From the NCBI RefSeq assembly GCF_014145615.1, contig NZ_JACIVH010000063.1, positions 1 to 60,470 on the forward strand: DNA of 60,470 nt, written 5' to 3'. Under the pieces are notes generated by a model. It had not been told where the DNA came from and made no database searches. It saw only the letters and a program-made list of their open reading frames with translations. Positions within the stretch are counted from its first letter, which is position 1. Each line of letters begins with the position of its first letter. A program made the translations under genes and the position numbers. Positions 48,553 through 56,486 of the stretch are shown here, piece after piece. This stretch comes from Limosilactobacillus balticus. Lineage in GTDB: Bacteria; Bacillota; Bacilli; Lactobacillales; Lactobacillaceae.

Positions 48553-49764
48553 CTACCAAACAAAGAGGCCAACAAATGCGGCTGATAATAATGAAACTAA
48601 AATACCAGAAAGCATTAAATAACCAATGTTTGAAGCAATGTAATCGTTGTTTTCTTTGTCAACTAATCCCTTGAAGGCACCAATAATCATACCTAAAGTA
48701 CCGAAGTTAGCAAATGAAGTTACGAAGACAGTCAAGACAGCTCGCAAGTGAGGTGCGTAACTGTTGATTTCACCAGTAACCTTACCCATAACAACGAATT
48801 CGTTAGTAATCAACTTCATACCCATATCTTGAGAAAGCATCCATGCTTGGTGAACAGGTAAACCAAGTAACCATGAGAATGGGAACATAATAACACCTAA
48901 GATACTTTCAAGTGAAAGGTCCTTCCAGAACAATGCTAAGATAGCATCGATCAAGGCTGCCAAAGCAACGAAGGCAACAACGTTAGCAATGATGATAAGG
49001 ATTAACTTACCAGCACCTAAAATTGAGTCGCCCAAGAAACTGAAGAATGGTTCACGCTTATCAGAGTCAACTTCAGCACCAACCTTTTCGATGGTGTCGT
49101 CTTCAGCTGGAACCTTAACAGGGTTTAACATACTTACAGCAATCAATGAGTTAATAATATTAATTGGAACAGCAGTCAGAATATATTGTCCTGGCATCAT
49201 TTCAATATATGCACCAAGAATTGAAGCAGTAACACAAGACATTGACATCATGGCAATAGTCAAGTTACGTTCCTTGTTCATGGCACGTAATTGCATACCA
49301 GAAACAGCTAAGACTTCAGTGTTACCTAAGAACATCATTTCTACAGCAAAGAATGATTCAAACTTAGGTTCACCAGTAATGAATGAAAGTCCACGTCCGA
49401 TCCACTTAATAATCCATGGTAATACACCAATGTAGTTTAAGATATCGAACAATGGAACAATCATAAGAATTGGCATCAATGCAGAACAAATGAAGTTAAG
49501 GTTCTTTGGTGTGTACCAATCACCTAATGCAAACACAGTTCCTTTTGCAGATACATTAACAATCCAAGCAAAACCATCAGCGGCCGCTTTAACCCCAGCA
49601 CGACCAGCTGCTGAACTTACTAGGAACCATGCTAAAAGTAAGTTCAAGACTACCATGATTCCTACAGTCTTCCAGTTGATTTCCTTTCGGTTCTTGGAGA
49701 AAAGCCATCCAATTCCAAGAAAGACAATCAACCCAATAATGTTGATAATAAGATACATAGACAT
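48553..49764 (-). CDS. nupC: concentrative nucleoside transporter (CNT/NupC family)
   Basis: Cation-coupled nucleoside uptake. The 403-aa polytopic protein has about ten hydrophobic segments and the CNT signatures LNFICSALMPILMIVPLFD, FFAVEMMFLGNTEVLAVSGMQL and VTSFANFGTLGMIIGAFKGL. GGAGG lies 10 nt upstream of the ATG. It supplies substrate to the nucleoside hydrolase and to the deo operon enzymes. Confidence 0.95.
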   Translation of the reverse strand: MSMYLIINIIGLIVFLGIGWLFSKNRKEINWKTVGIMVVLNLLLAWFLVSSAAGRAGVKAAADGFAWIVNVSAKGTVFALGDWYTPKNLNFICSALMPILMIVPLFDILNYIGVLPWIIKWIGRGLSFITGEPKFESFFAVEMMFLGNTEVLAVSGMQLRAMNKERNLTIAMMSMSCVTASILGAYIEMMPGQYILTAVPINIINSLIAVSMLNPVKVPAEDDTIEKVGAEVDSDKREPFFSFLGDSILGAGKLILIIIANVVAFVALAALIDAILALFWKDLSLESILGVIMFPFSWLLGLPVHQAWMLSQDMGMKLITNEFVVMGKVTGEINSYAPHLRAVLTVFVTSFANFGTLGMIIGAFKGLVDKENNDYIASNIGYLMLSGILVSLLSAAFVGLFVW

Positions 49765-49853
49765 GGCTGTGTACCCTCCTTAAATAGAATATTCGTTAAC
49801 AACCGTTCCAAATTAAGATAATATAATTGCAATTGTGGCGAGTTAACTACTTA

Positions 49854-49882
49854 AGAATATCTTTAAATTTGCTTCCTGTAAA
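49854..49882 (-). promoter_or_regulatory. nupC promoter
   Basis: TTTACA (49877-49882), 17-nt spacer, TATTCT (49854-49859). A weak cre-like AGCGCTTTACA overlaps the -35. Confidence 0.5.
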
Positions 49883-50000
49883 GCGCTGTTTTGTAGACAA
49901 TTTGTGAATTTTTATTATTTTTTAAATTATAATTTTACAATTCACTCATTTTATTAACTTTTCAACTTTTTGAAATTTCACAAAGTTTTTCCAGAACTTA

Positions 50001-50014
50001 TGAAAACGTTATCA
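50001..50014. promoter_or_regulatory. Perfect cre (CcpA) site upstream of nupC
   Basis: TGAAAACGTTATCA matches TGWAARCGYTWWCA at every position. It is 237 bp upstream of nupC and right after the small-RNA terminator at 50032-50078. Confidence 0.7.
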
Positions 50015-50024
50015 TATGTTAGTA

Positions 50025-50093
50025 AAAAGAAACGGAAAGATACACGTAGCAGATAGTCTTTGCTATGCATCTTTCCGTCGCCCCTGCCAAGGT
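50025..50093 (-). ncRNA. Candidate terminated small RNA (~70 nt)
   Basis: A - strand promoter (50100-50128) would start a transcript near 50093. It has a short 5' segment with CCTTGGCAGGGGCGACGG, then an 18-bp hairpin (ACGGAAAGAT at 50069-50078 with ATCTTTCCGT at 50032-50041, plus an inner TAGCA/TGCTA helix), then UUUCUUUUU. There is no reading frame of note. It could be a free small RNA or a transcription attenuator for nupC, 270 nt downstream. Confidence 0.5.
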
Positions 50094-50099
50094 TTTTCT

Positions 50100-50128
50100 A
50101 TTATACTCAATTAATATCAGTTGAGCAA
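50100..50128 (-). promoter_or_regulatory. Promoter of the small RNA
   Basis: TTGCTC (50123-50128), 17-nt spacer, perfect TATAAT (50100-50105). Confidence 0.55.
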
Positions 50129-50175
50129 ATGTTCAGCTATTAGGAGAATTAATTTACAGTTTCACTAAGTTAGCT

Positions 50176-50189
50176 ATTTCCCAGGAAAT
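50176..50189. other. Noc-binding-site-like palindrome
   Basis: ATTTCCCAGGAAAT, 13 of 14 bases identical to the B. subtilis Noc site ATTTCCCGGGAAAT, in a gene-free stretch 4.5 kb from noc. Confidence 0.45.
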
Positions 50190-50671
50190 AATATAAAATC
50201 TTTAGAGTTTAAACTGGCAGAAGCCCGGGACGTTTATCGAAATAACATTCCGGGCTTCTCAACCATGAAGAAGTGGGAAGAAAGGCCGAGTATTATTATT
50301 TTAATTTTTGGTAACTTATCTATCTGCTTAATACGAGGAACTTAAGCTTATCATTATAGGTTCGTTGTAGATATGGCCACTATTTACTTTTAGCTAACAT
50401 ACTTTTTTACGGAAACTAAAGCGTTTCATGTGGAGTGGGGTGTTGGTATTTTCATGCAAAAAGTCTAATTAACGTACTTCAAAGTAGTTTTATTATGAGA
50501 AGATGTTTGTTAAATTCGGCCTTCTATCTTTCCACACTTTCAGTATAATCCCTCCCCTATCAAAAGACAACAAAACCGCGTCACGTCGGGATTTATGTCT
50601 CCTTTAATTATTAAACAAAACTATCTTTTCTATTACTTTTTACCATTCTCTTAAACTAATAATTGTCAAAT
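50190..50671. other. Gene-free region with long-range complementarity
   Basis: No reading frame with coding character. Visible structure: a 10-bp hairpin AGAAGCCCGG / CCGGGCTTCT (50219-50259), whose - strand loop is UUCG-capped; GCTTAA...TTAAGC near 50327-50348; and AAGGCCGA (50282-50289) complementary to TCGGCCTT (50516-50523), 230 nt away. It may hold a second structured RNA or a decayed gene. Confidence 0.4.
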
Positions 50672-50706
50672 GCAAAAGAAAAGAGACTCAAATTTTTTGA
50701 GCCTCT
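50672..50706 (-). terminator. Terminator of the amino acid permease gene
   Basis: AGAGGCTCAA / TTGAGTCTCT stem followed by UUUUCUUUU, right after the stop codon. Confidence 0.88.
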
Positions 50707-50715
50707 GCCAAGTTT

Positions 50716-52065
50716 TTAATTTTTCTTCTTCAAAAATCCATAACCATAAGCCAGCAACGCAAAAATGACGATTGAAAGGATTAATGGAATTCGTGTTGAA
50801 TCAATGAAGAGTAGAATTACTAGAACTGCCAAGAAGAAAATAATTGTTAACCAACTAGTAATTGGATATCCTGGCATCTTAAAGTTCGCAACTCCCTTTG
50901 GATTCTGCTGCCGGAACTTAATGTGGGCAACCAAAATAATGATCCACGTAAAGATAAAGGTAATTGTTGAAATCCCCGCAATCACATCGAATATTCCTGC
51001 CGGCATAATGTAATTCAAGATAACCGTAATAAACAGAATCAATGAAGAAAAAGTTAACGCATGATTAGGCACTGCCTTCGCACTTAATTCACCAAAACGT
51101 TTTGGTGCGTTTCCACTTCGAGCTAATGAGTAGAGGGAACGACTAGTACTAAAGATCGCACTGTTTGTTGCAGACATTGCAGCGGTTAAAACCACAAAGT
51201 TTAGAATCGCAGCTGCTCCCGGAACTCCAATTGCCGCGAACACTTGAACAAATGGACTAGAAGTAGTCTTAATCTGGAACCATGGGTAAATTGACATCAT
51301 GGCAATCATTGATCCGATATAGAACAAACCAATCCGAACTGGTAAGGTATTAATTGCCTTAGGAATATCTTTATCTGGATTCTTAGTTTCTCCGGCTGTT
51401 AATCCTACCATTTCAATTCCAACAAAGGCAAAGACTACCATTTGGAAAGACATCAAGAAGCCCATTGGACCGGTAGGGAAAAAGCCCCCTTGATTAACTA
51501 AGTTTGAAAGTGTTACTGGTCGGCTTTCAACATGGCCATGCATTACAAGCAAGACAATTCCTACTGCTATCAAGGCTAAAATTGCGATTACCTTAATCAT
51601 TGAGAACCAACTTTCTAGTTCACCAAATAGCCCAACGTTTACCATGTTTACTAACATTAATAAAATAACAATAATTAACGGCCCAACCCATTGTGGTAAA
51701 TTAGGAAACCAATATTTCAAGTAAATACCAGTTGCAGTAAGATCAGCCATTGCTAATGTTAGCCAACATGCCCAGTACATCCAGCCGGCGACAAATTCCA
51801 TTCGGTCACCAAGGTATTCCTTAACCGAATCAATAAATGAATGTTTTGAAGTATCAGCTAAAATAAGTTCCCCTAACGCCCGCATCATAAAGAAGCAAAA
51901 GATACCGACGATCAGGTATGAAAGAATGATTGATGGACCTGCTTGGTGAATAGCTGTTCCTGATCCAAGAAAAAGACCGGTCCCAATAGCCCCACCAATA
52001 GCAATCATCGTCACGTGACGACTTTTAAGCGATCGTTCTAACTTCTGTTGTTGTTTTTCGTCCAT
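50716..52065 (-). CDS. APC-superfamily amino acid permease (AAT family)
   Basis: A 449-aa transporter with about twelve hydrophobic helices. The N-terminal RHVTMIAIGGAIGTGLFLGSG is the substrate-binding signature of the AAT family, and LIVGIFCFFMMRALGEL and FVGIEMVGLTAGETKNPDKDIPKAI follow. Substrate is not decidable from the protein; the T-box leader shows it responds to one uncharged tRNA. GGAGG precedes the ATG. Confidence 0.93.
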   Translation of the reverse strand: MDEKQQQKLERSLKSRHVTMIAIGGAIGTGLFLGSGTAIHQAGPSIILSYLIVGIFCFFMMRALGELILADTSKHSFIDSVKEYLGDRMEFVAGWMYWACWLTLAMADLTATGIYLKYWFPNLPQWVGPLIIVILLMLVNMVNVGLFGELESWFSMIKVIAILALIAVGIVLLVMHGHVESRPVTLSNLVNQGGFFPTGPMGFLMSFQMVVFAFVGIEMVGLTAGETKNPDKDIPKAINTLPVRIGLFYIGSMIAMMSIYPWFQIKTTSSPFVQVFAAIGVPGAAAILNFVVLTAAMSATNSAIFSTSRSLYSLARSGNAPKRFGELSAKAVPNHALTFSSLILFITVILNYIMPAGIFDVIAGISTITFIFTWIIILVAHIKFRQQNPKGVANFKMPGYPITSWLTIIFFLAVLVILLFIDSTRIPLILSIVIFALLAYGYGFLKKKN

Positions 52066-52118
52066 AATATGCCTCCTTAAAAAATTTAGTTAATAACAAA
52101 AACGTTTTCTTAAACAAA

Positions 52119-52306
52119 TAAAAACGTCTCTGGTAATCAATACCAGGGACGTTTTTTAACGCGGTTCCACCCATCTTTATAGCTCACTTTCGTAAACTAC
52201 CTCTCGGTTGATAAGGAAACCACTCCATTTTAAACGCTCATGCCATTTAATTGGATCCAGCTTTCAGCAAATACTGGATTCTCTGTCAACCAATTATTAG
52301 AAGTTA
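52119..52306 (-). promoter_or_regulatory. T-box riboswitch upstream of the amino acid permease
   Basis: T-box core GGGTGGAACCGCGTT (52158-52172) followed by a terminator (52123-52157: AACGTCCCTGGTA / TACCAGAGACGTT, U5). Stem I is compact, with ATCCAG...GCTGAAAG-CTGGAT and flanking AATTGG/CCAATT. The stretch after it (AAATGGCATGAGCG) contains the likely specifier. I cannot fix the codon; AUG is one candidate. Confidence 0.9.
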
Positions 52307-52312
52307 CTCATT

Positions 52313-52340
52313 ATTATAATGATTATCCTAACTTTGTCAA
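52313..52340 (-). promoter_or_regulatory. Promoter of the permease T-box transcript
   Basis: TTGACA (52335-52340), 16-nt spacer, TATAAT (52313-52318). Confidence 0.8.
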
Positions 52341-52368
52341 ATTTAAATTACTAAAAGTCAGTTGATAA

Positions 52369-53112
52369 TTAAATATTTAATACTTTATCCAAGAAATTCC
52401 TCGTATCTGGATGTTGTGGATTATCAAAAATCTCTTCTGGGGTACCTTGTTCACGAATATCACCATTATGGAAGAAAACTACTCGATCAGCAACTTGCTT
52501 AGCGAACCCCATTTCATGAGTTACCACGATCATGGTCATCCCCTCTTGCGCTAACCGTTTCATTACTTCCAAAACATCCCCTACCATTTCAGGATCCAAA
52601 GCGCTCGTTGGTTCATCAAAGAGCATTACATCCGGCTTCATTGCAAGGGCACGGGCGATCGCTACCCGCTGTTTTTGACCGCCAGATAGCTTTGTCGGAT
52701 CCGCTCCTGCTTTATCAGCTAGCCCAACTAAATCAAGATAGTGCATAGCGTCCTTTTTCGCCTCTTCTTTGGTCGTCTTTCCAAGTTGCACAGGCGCCAA
52801 AGTGATATTCTCCAAAACATTCATATTTGGAAAGAGATTAAAGTGCTGAAAAACCATCCCGATATTTTCCCGAACCTTGTTAATATTTACTTGCGGATCA
52901 GCAATATCGTAGCCATCAATATAAATATGGCCACTATTTGGCTCTTCAAGTTTATTAATGCAACGAAGAAAGGTACTTTTACCTGATCCAGATGGCCCAA
53001 TCATGCAAACCACCTCATTGGGTTTTACGTCCAAGCTAATACCTTTCAGCACCTCATTACTTCCATAACTTTTGTGCAGATTCTTTACTTGTACTTTATA
53101 GTTTTTATCCAT
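52369..53112 (-). CDS. glnQ: polar amino acid ABC transporter, ATP-binding protein (GlnQ type)
   Basis: A 247-aa ABC ATPase: Walker [15 protein letters not shown]-loop [17 protein letters not shown], signature [15 protein letters not shown], Walker [12 protein letters not shown] and H-loop VVTHEMGFA. This is the glutamine/polar amino acid subfamily. It starts 1 nt after the fused binding protein-permease gene, forming a two-gene transporter. Confidence 0.95.
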   Translation of the reverse strand: MDKNYKVQVKNLHKSYGSNEVLKGISLDVKPNEVVCMIGPSGSGKSTFLRCINKLEEPNSGHIYIDGYDIADPQVNINKVRENIGMVFQHFNLFPNMNVLENITLAPVQLGKTTKEEAKKDAMHYLDLVGLADKAGADPTKLSGGQKQRVAIARALAMKPDVMLFDEPTSALDPEMVGDVLEVMKRLAQEGMTMIVVTHEMGFAKQVADRVVFFHNGDIREQGTPEEIFDNPQHPDTRNFLDKVLNI

Positions 53113-53113
53113 A

Positions 53114-54577
53114 TTAACCCATCCTCTTTTGTACGTAGTTTGATAACCAAGTCAACAGGGTAATGATGATGATATACATCGTCCCAATGATTAACCACAT
53201 CTTAAAACCTTCCATATTCTGAGAAATAATAACAGTCCCAGTTTGTGTAAGTTCCATTACACCAATTGCGGAAAGGATTGAGGTGTCTTTCAAGGTAATA
53301 ATAAACTGGTTAACTAACGAAGGAATCATTAACTTAAACCCTTGGGGAGCAATAACCTTAATCAGAGCTTTACTGTATGGCAACCCTAAACTTCGCGCTG
53401 CTTCCCACTGCCCAATATTAACAGATTCAAATCCACCTTTAACAATGGCACCAATATAAGCCCCCTCATCAAAGGTCAAAGTTAAAATTCCGGCTAAGAA
53501 AAGTGGTACTTTATGGCCAATAACATTGGGAATTCCCATGTAAATGAAGAATGCTAAAACAATCATTGGGATACCACGGAATATATAAATTAAGGTACTA
53601 GAAACAGCATTCGCAAATTTATTTTGCACAATACCCAATACCCCTAGAATTACTCCAAAGATCATTGCAAAAATAATGCCAACAACGGTTAATTCAATTG
53701 TCATCCATAACCCACGAAGCAAAGCTGGATAATTGGCACGAATTAGTCCTAAAATTGTCCTATCAGTCGCACTGTCCTTCGTCGTTTTGTCACTCTTAGT
53801 ATATTTATCAATGATTTGATCCATTTGGCCAGTATCTTTTAGCCACTTAATCCCATCATTCATCTTTTTCTGTAATTCTAAGTTCTTGCCCTTTTGGTAT
53901 CCAACGGCAACTGGTTGCGCATCAATTGGCTTCTTTGTCACAACCTTAAGCGGGACACCTTCCTTAATTCCGTATTCAAGAACAGGGCCATCATCAAAAG
54001 TAGCTGCTGTGTTCCCAGTCTTCACATCGTTCCACATCGTATTTGAAGAATCAAAGTAGCGAATTTTGTAACCGTACTTCTTTTGGTTATTCTTCAAAAA
54101 TAATGCCGCGCTTGTTCCTGACTTAGCAGAAACTGTTTTGCCTTTTAATTGGCTCATCGACTTAATATCGCTATCTTTTGCAACAGCCATCACAACCCCA
54201 CTAGTATAGTAGGCCGTTGAGAAGTCATATTTTTCCTTTCGCTCATCTGTAACACTCATTCCTGCAATTACAGCATCGACCTGTCCAGATTCAAGAGCTT
54301 GAAGGTCACCATTAAAGCTCATCGGCTTCAATTCATACTTAAAATGCTCATGCTTAGCAATTTTCTTAAGCATTTCAATTTCGATCCCAGGATTCTTTCC
54401 TGAGTAACCCCCTTTACTATCTTGAATTTCAAATGGTTCAAAGGTGTTGTTAGTTGCAAACGTGTATGTAGGTTCGGCGGCAGATACCCGCTGAGGTTCG
54501 ACCATTTGCCACCCCACTACAATTCCAAGAACTGCAACAATGGTGATGATCATATTTTTTATCTTGCTGCTATGCAT
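53114..54577 (-). CDS. glnP: fused substrate-binding protein and permease of a glutamine-type ABC transporter
   Basis: A 487-aa fusion. An N-terminal signal/anchor helix (about residues 8-30) is followed by a solute-binding domain (residues ~35-265: [36 protein letters not shown]), then a short linker and a permease domain (residues ~280-487, about five helices, [22 protein letters not shown] as EAA loop). The same arrangement exists in lactococcal GlnP. Start ATG 54577 has AAGGAG 9 nt upstream. Substrate is likely glutamine or a related polar amino acid. Confidence 0.93.
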   Translation of the reverse strand: MHSSKIKNMIITIVAVLGIVVGWQMVEPQRVSAAEPTYTFATNNTFEPFEIQDSKGGYSGKNPGIEIEMLKKIAKHEHFKYELKPMSFNGDLQALESGQVDAVIAGMSVTDERKEKYDFSTAYYTSGVVMAVAKDSDIKSMSQLKGKTVSAKSGTSAALFLKNNQKKYGYKIRYFDSSNTMWNDVKTGNTAATFDDGPVLEYGIKEGVPLKVVTKKPIDAQPVAVGYQKGKNLELQKKMNDGIKWLKDTGQMDQIIDKYTKSDKTTKDSATDRTILGLIRANYPALLRGLWMTIELTVVGIIFAMIFGVILGVLGIVQNKFANAVSSTLIYIFRGIPMIVLAFFIYMGIPNVIGHKVPLFLAGILTLTFDEGAYIGAIVKGGFESVNIGQWEAARSLGLPYSKALIKVIAPQGFKLMIPSLVNQFIITLKDTSILSAIGVMELTQTGTVIISQNMEGFKMWLIIGTMYIIIITLLTWLSNYVQKRMG

Positions 54578-54783
54578 CTGCACCGACTCCTTTTTAATCA
54601 AATTTTAACGTTGATACTACTTTATCATCGCTAGAAAATAAAATAAATATTCTTCATTAAAGTTTGTGTTTATCTAAGATGTCAGCGTTTTAAACAAGAA
54701 TTTATAAAGATAACAGCCAGTAAAAAGTTAATTTTATTAAGTTCCTTTTAGTTATCCCCAATTTTTCTTAGATTTTTTTAATC

Positions 54784-54820
54784 AAAAAAAGAAGCTCAGA
54801 TTCAACAATTTGAACTTCTT
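54784..54820 (-). terminator. serS terminator
   Basis: AGAAGTTCAAAT / ATCTGAGCTTCT imperfect stem with seven U, after the serS stop. The 205 bp between it and glnP must hold the glnP promoter; I see none of high quality. Confidence 0.82.
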
Positions 54821-54843
54821 CATTAAGAAATAATCCTCTATTC

Positions 54844-56151
54844 TTATTTGTTAACCTTATTACGGAAAGGAACTGCATTTTCCTTAGTAATCTTAGTAAC
54901 ACCATGCATGTATGGTACCAATACTTCTGGAATCGTTACAGATCCATCAGCATTTTGGTAATTTTCTAGGATAGCTGCAACTGTCCGACCAACGGCTAAG
55001 CCAGAACCGTTAAGTGTGTGAACATACTGTAACTTACCATTTTCATCCCGGTATTGGGTATGCATCCGGCGAGCTTGGAAGTCCAAGCAGTTTGAACAAC
55101 TCGAAACTTCACGATACTTATTTTGTGCTGGCATCCACAATTCAAGATCATGTGTTTCAGATGCGGTAAAGCTCATATCACCAGTAGTTAAGGTAATAAC
55201 ATGGTATGGCAAGTTTAACTTCTTCAAGATGTTTTCAGCATTAGCAGTCATCTTTTCAAGTTCATCCCATGAGTTTTCTGGCTTAGTGTACTTAACCATT
55301 TCTACCTTGTTGAATTGGTGCATCCGGATCAATCCACGGGTATCACGACCCGCTGCTCCCGCTTCAGAACGAAATGATGGTGTTAAAGCAGTCACGTAAA
55401 CTGGTAATTCTTCAGTTGGGATAACTTCGCCACGGTAGTAATTAGTCAATGGAACTTCAGCTGTTGGGATCAAAGTCATATCCTCACCGTTAACCTGGTA
55501 AACTCCTTCTTTGAACTTAGGGAATTGACCAGTACCGTACATTGAATCAGCATTAACAATATATGGTGGTAAGACTTCGGTATATCCTTCCTTCATGTGT
55601 TCATCAAGCATGAAGTTGTAAACTGCCCGTTCAAGCTGAGCACCAAGACCTAAGTAGTAGACAAAACGTGCACCAGAAACCTTACCAGCGCGATCAAAGT
55701 CTAAAATACCAAGGTTTTCACCGATATCCCAGTGATGCTTAGGTTCAAAATCAAAGTCCCGAACCTTACCGACTTTCCGTAATTCAACGGCACCGTCTTC
55801 CGTTAAACTAACTGGAACACCATCATGCGGAACATTCGGAAGATGAGCCATCTTATCATGGAGTTCAGCATCATTTGCTTCAACTTCAGCATCTAATTCC
55901 TTGATCTTATCACCAAGTTCACGAGTTTCCTTAATGGCTGCATCGGCAGATTCACCATTCCGTTTAGCTTTCCCGATCTTCTTAGATGCTTCATTACGTT
56001 GCGCCTTCATTGTTTCAGTTTGTTGGAGCAATTCCCGCCGCTTTTTATCTAGCGCAATAACTTCATCGATTTCTTCTGGTTTTACACCACGCGTAGCTAA
56101 CTTTTCCTTATAAAAATCAGGTTCTTGACGAATCTTTTTAATATCTAACAT
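54844..56151 (-). CDS. serS: serine-tRNA ligase
   Basis: Class II synthetase charging tRNA-Ser (and tRNA-Sec where present). The 435-aa protein has an N-terminal long-helix arm (residues ~30-105, strongly charged, binds the tRNA variable arm) and a catalytic core with motif 2 [25 protein letters not shown] and motif 3 [25 protein letters not shown] precedes the ATG. Controlled by the T-box leader upstream. Confidence 0.98.
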   Translation of the reverse strand: MLDIKKIRQEPDFYKEKLATRGVKPEEIDEVIALDKKRRELLQQTETMKAQRNEASKKIGKAKRNGESADAAIKETRELGDKIKELDAEVEANDAELHDKMAHLPNVPHDGVPVSLTEDGAVELRKVGKVRDFDFEPKHHWDIGENLGILDFDRAGKVSGARFVYYLGLGAQLERAVYNFMLDEHMKEGYTEVLPPYIVNADSMYGTGQFPKFKEGVYQVNGEDMTLIPTAEVPLTNYYRGEVIPTEELPVYVTALTPSFRSEAGAAGRDTRGLIRMHQFNKVEMVKYTKPENSWDELEKMTANAENILKKLNLPYHVITLTTGDMSFTASETHDLELWMPAQNKYREVSSCSNCLDFQARRMHTQYRDENGKLQYVHTLNGSGLAVGRTVAAILENYQNADGSVTIPEVLVPYMHGVTKITKENAVPFRNKVNK

Positions 56152-56172
56152 CGTATTTCCTCCTAATTATAT

Positions 56173-56398
56173 AAAAAAGAGCCATTCCATCCCTTATATT
56201 TTGGGACGAAATGGCTCTAGTTCCGCGGTACCACCCAAGTTTGACTATCTTTAGTCACCCTTCGAAGTAGATAACGGCTACTATCCGTGCAGAATTACCT
56301 GCCCACATATTTTTGCACCGGAGTTTCGGCTGACAGCTTTCACCACCCGCTGCTTCTCTGAACAGCCTACTTGAAATGCATTCGTGTTTTCTATTCTG
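56173..56398 (-). promoter_or_regulatory. T-box riboswitch (serine) upstream of serS
   Basis: T-box core TGGGTGGTACCGCGG (about 56224-56238), terminator AGAGCCATT / AATGGCTCT with U6 (56174-56218), and a stem I containing AGAGAAGCAGCGGG...GGTGAAAGCTG. The specifier loop reads GAAACUCCGG, with UCC (56320-56322), a serine codon, as usual for serS T-boxes. Confidence 0.94.
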
Positions 56399-56403
56399 CA
56401 ATT

Positions 56404-56432
56404 ATCTTATTACACTTTTTCTAATTTATCAA
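56404..56432 (-). promoter_or_regulatory. serS / T-box promoter
   Basis: TTGATA (56427-56432), 17-nt spacer, TAAGAT (56404-56409). Confidence 0.65.
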
Positions 56433-56450
56433 TTGAATTTTTATTTAAAA

Positions 56451-56486
56451 CAAAAAAGGATTTTCACTTCTGAAAATCCTTTTTTG
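56451..56486 (-). terminator. Strong terminator ending the 56.5-57.5 kb RNA
   Basis: Perfect 15-bp stem (56471-56485 with 56452-56466), 4-nt loop, U6GU4 tail on the - strand. The + strand tail is shorter (U6GG), so - strand use is favoured. It lies just upstream of the serS promoter. Confidence 0.9.

Noticed and set aside
52009-52020. CGTCACGTGACG palindrome as a parS
   Set aside because: Shares only the CACGTG core; the flanking TGTT/AACA arms are missing. The same applies to TCACGTGA at 19055-19062.
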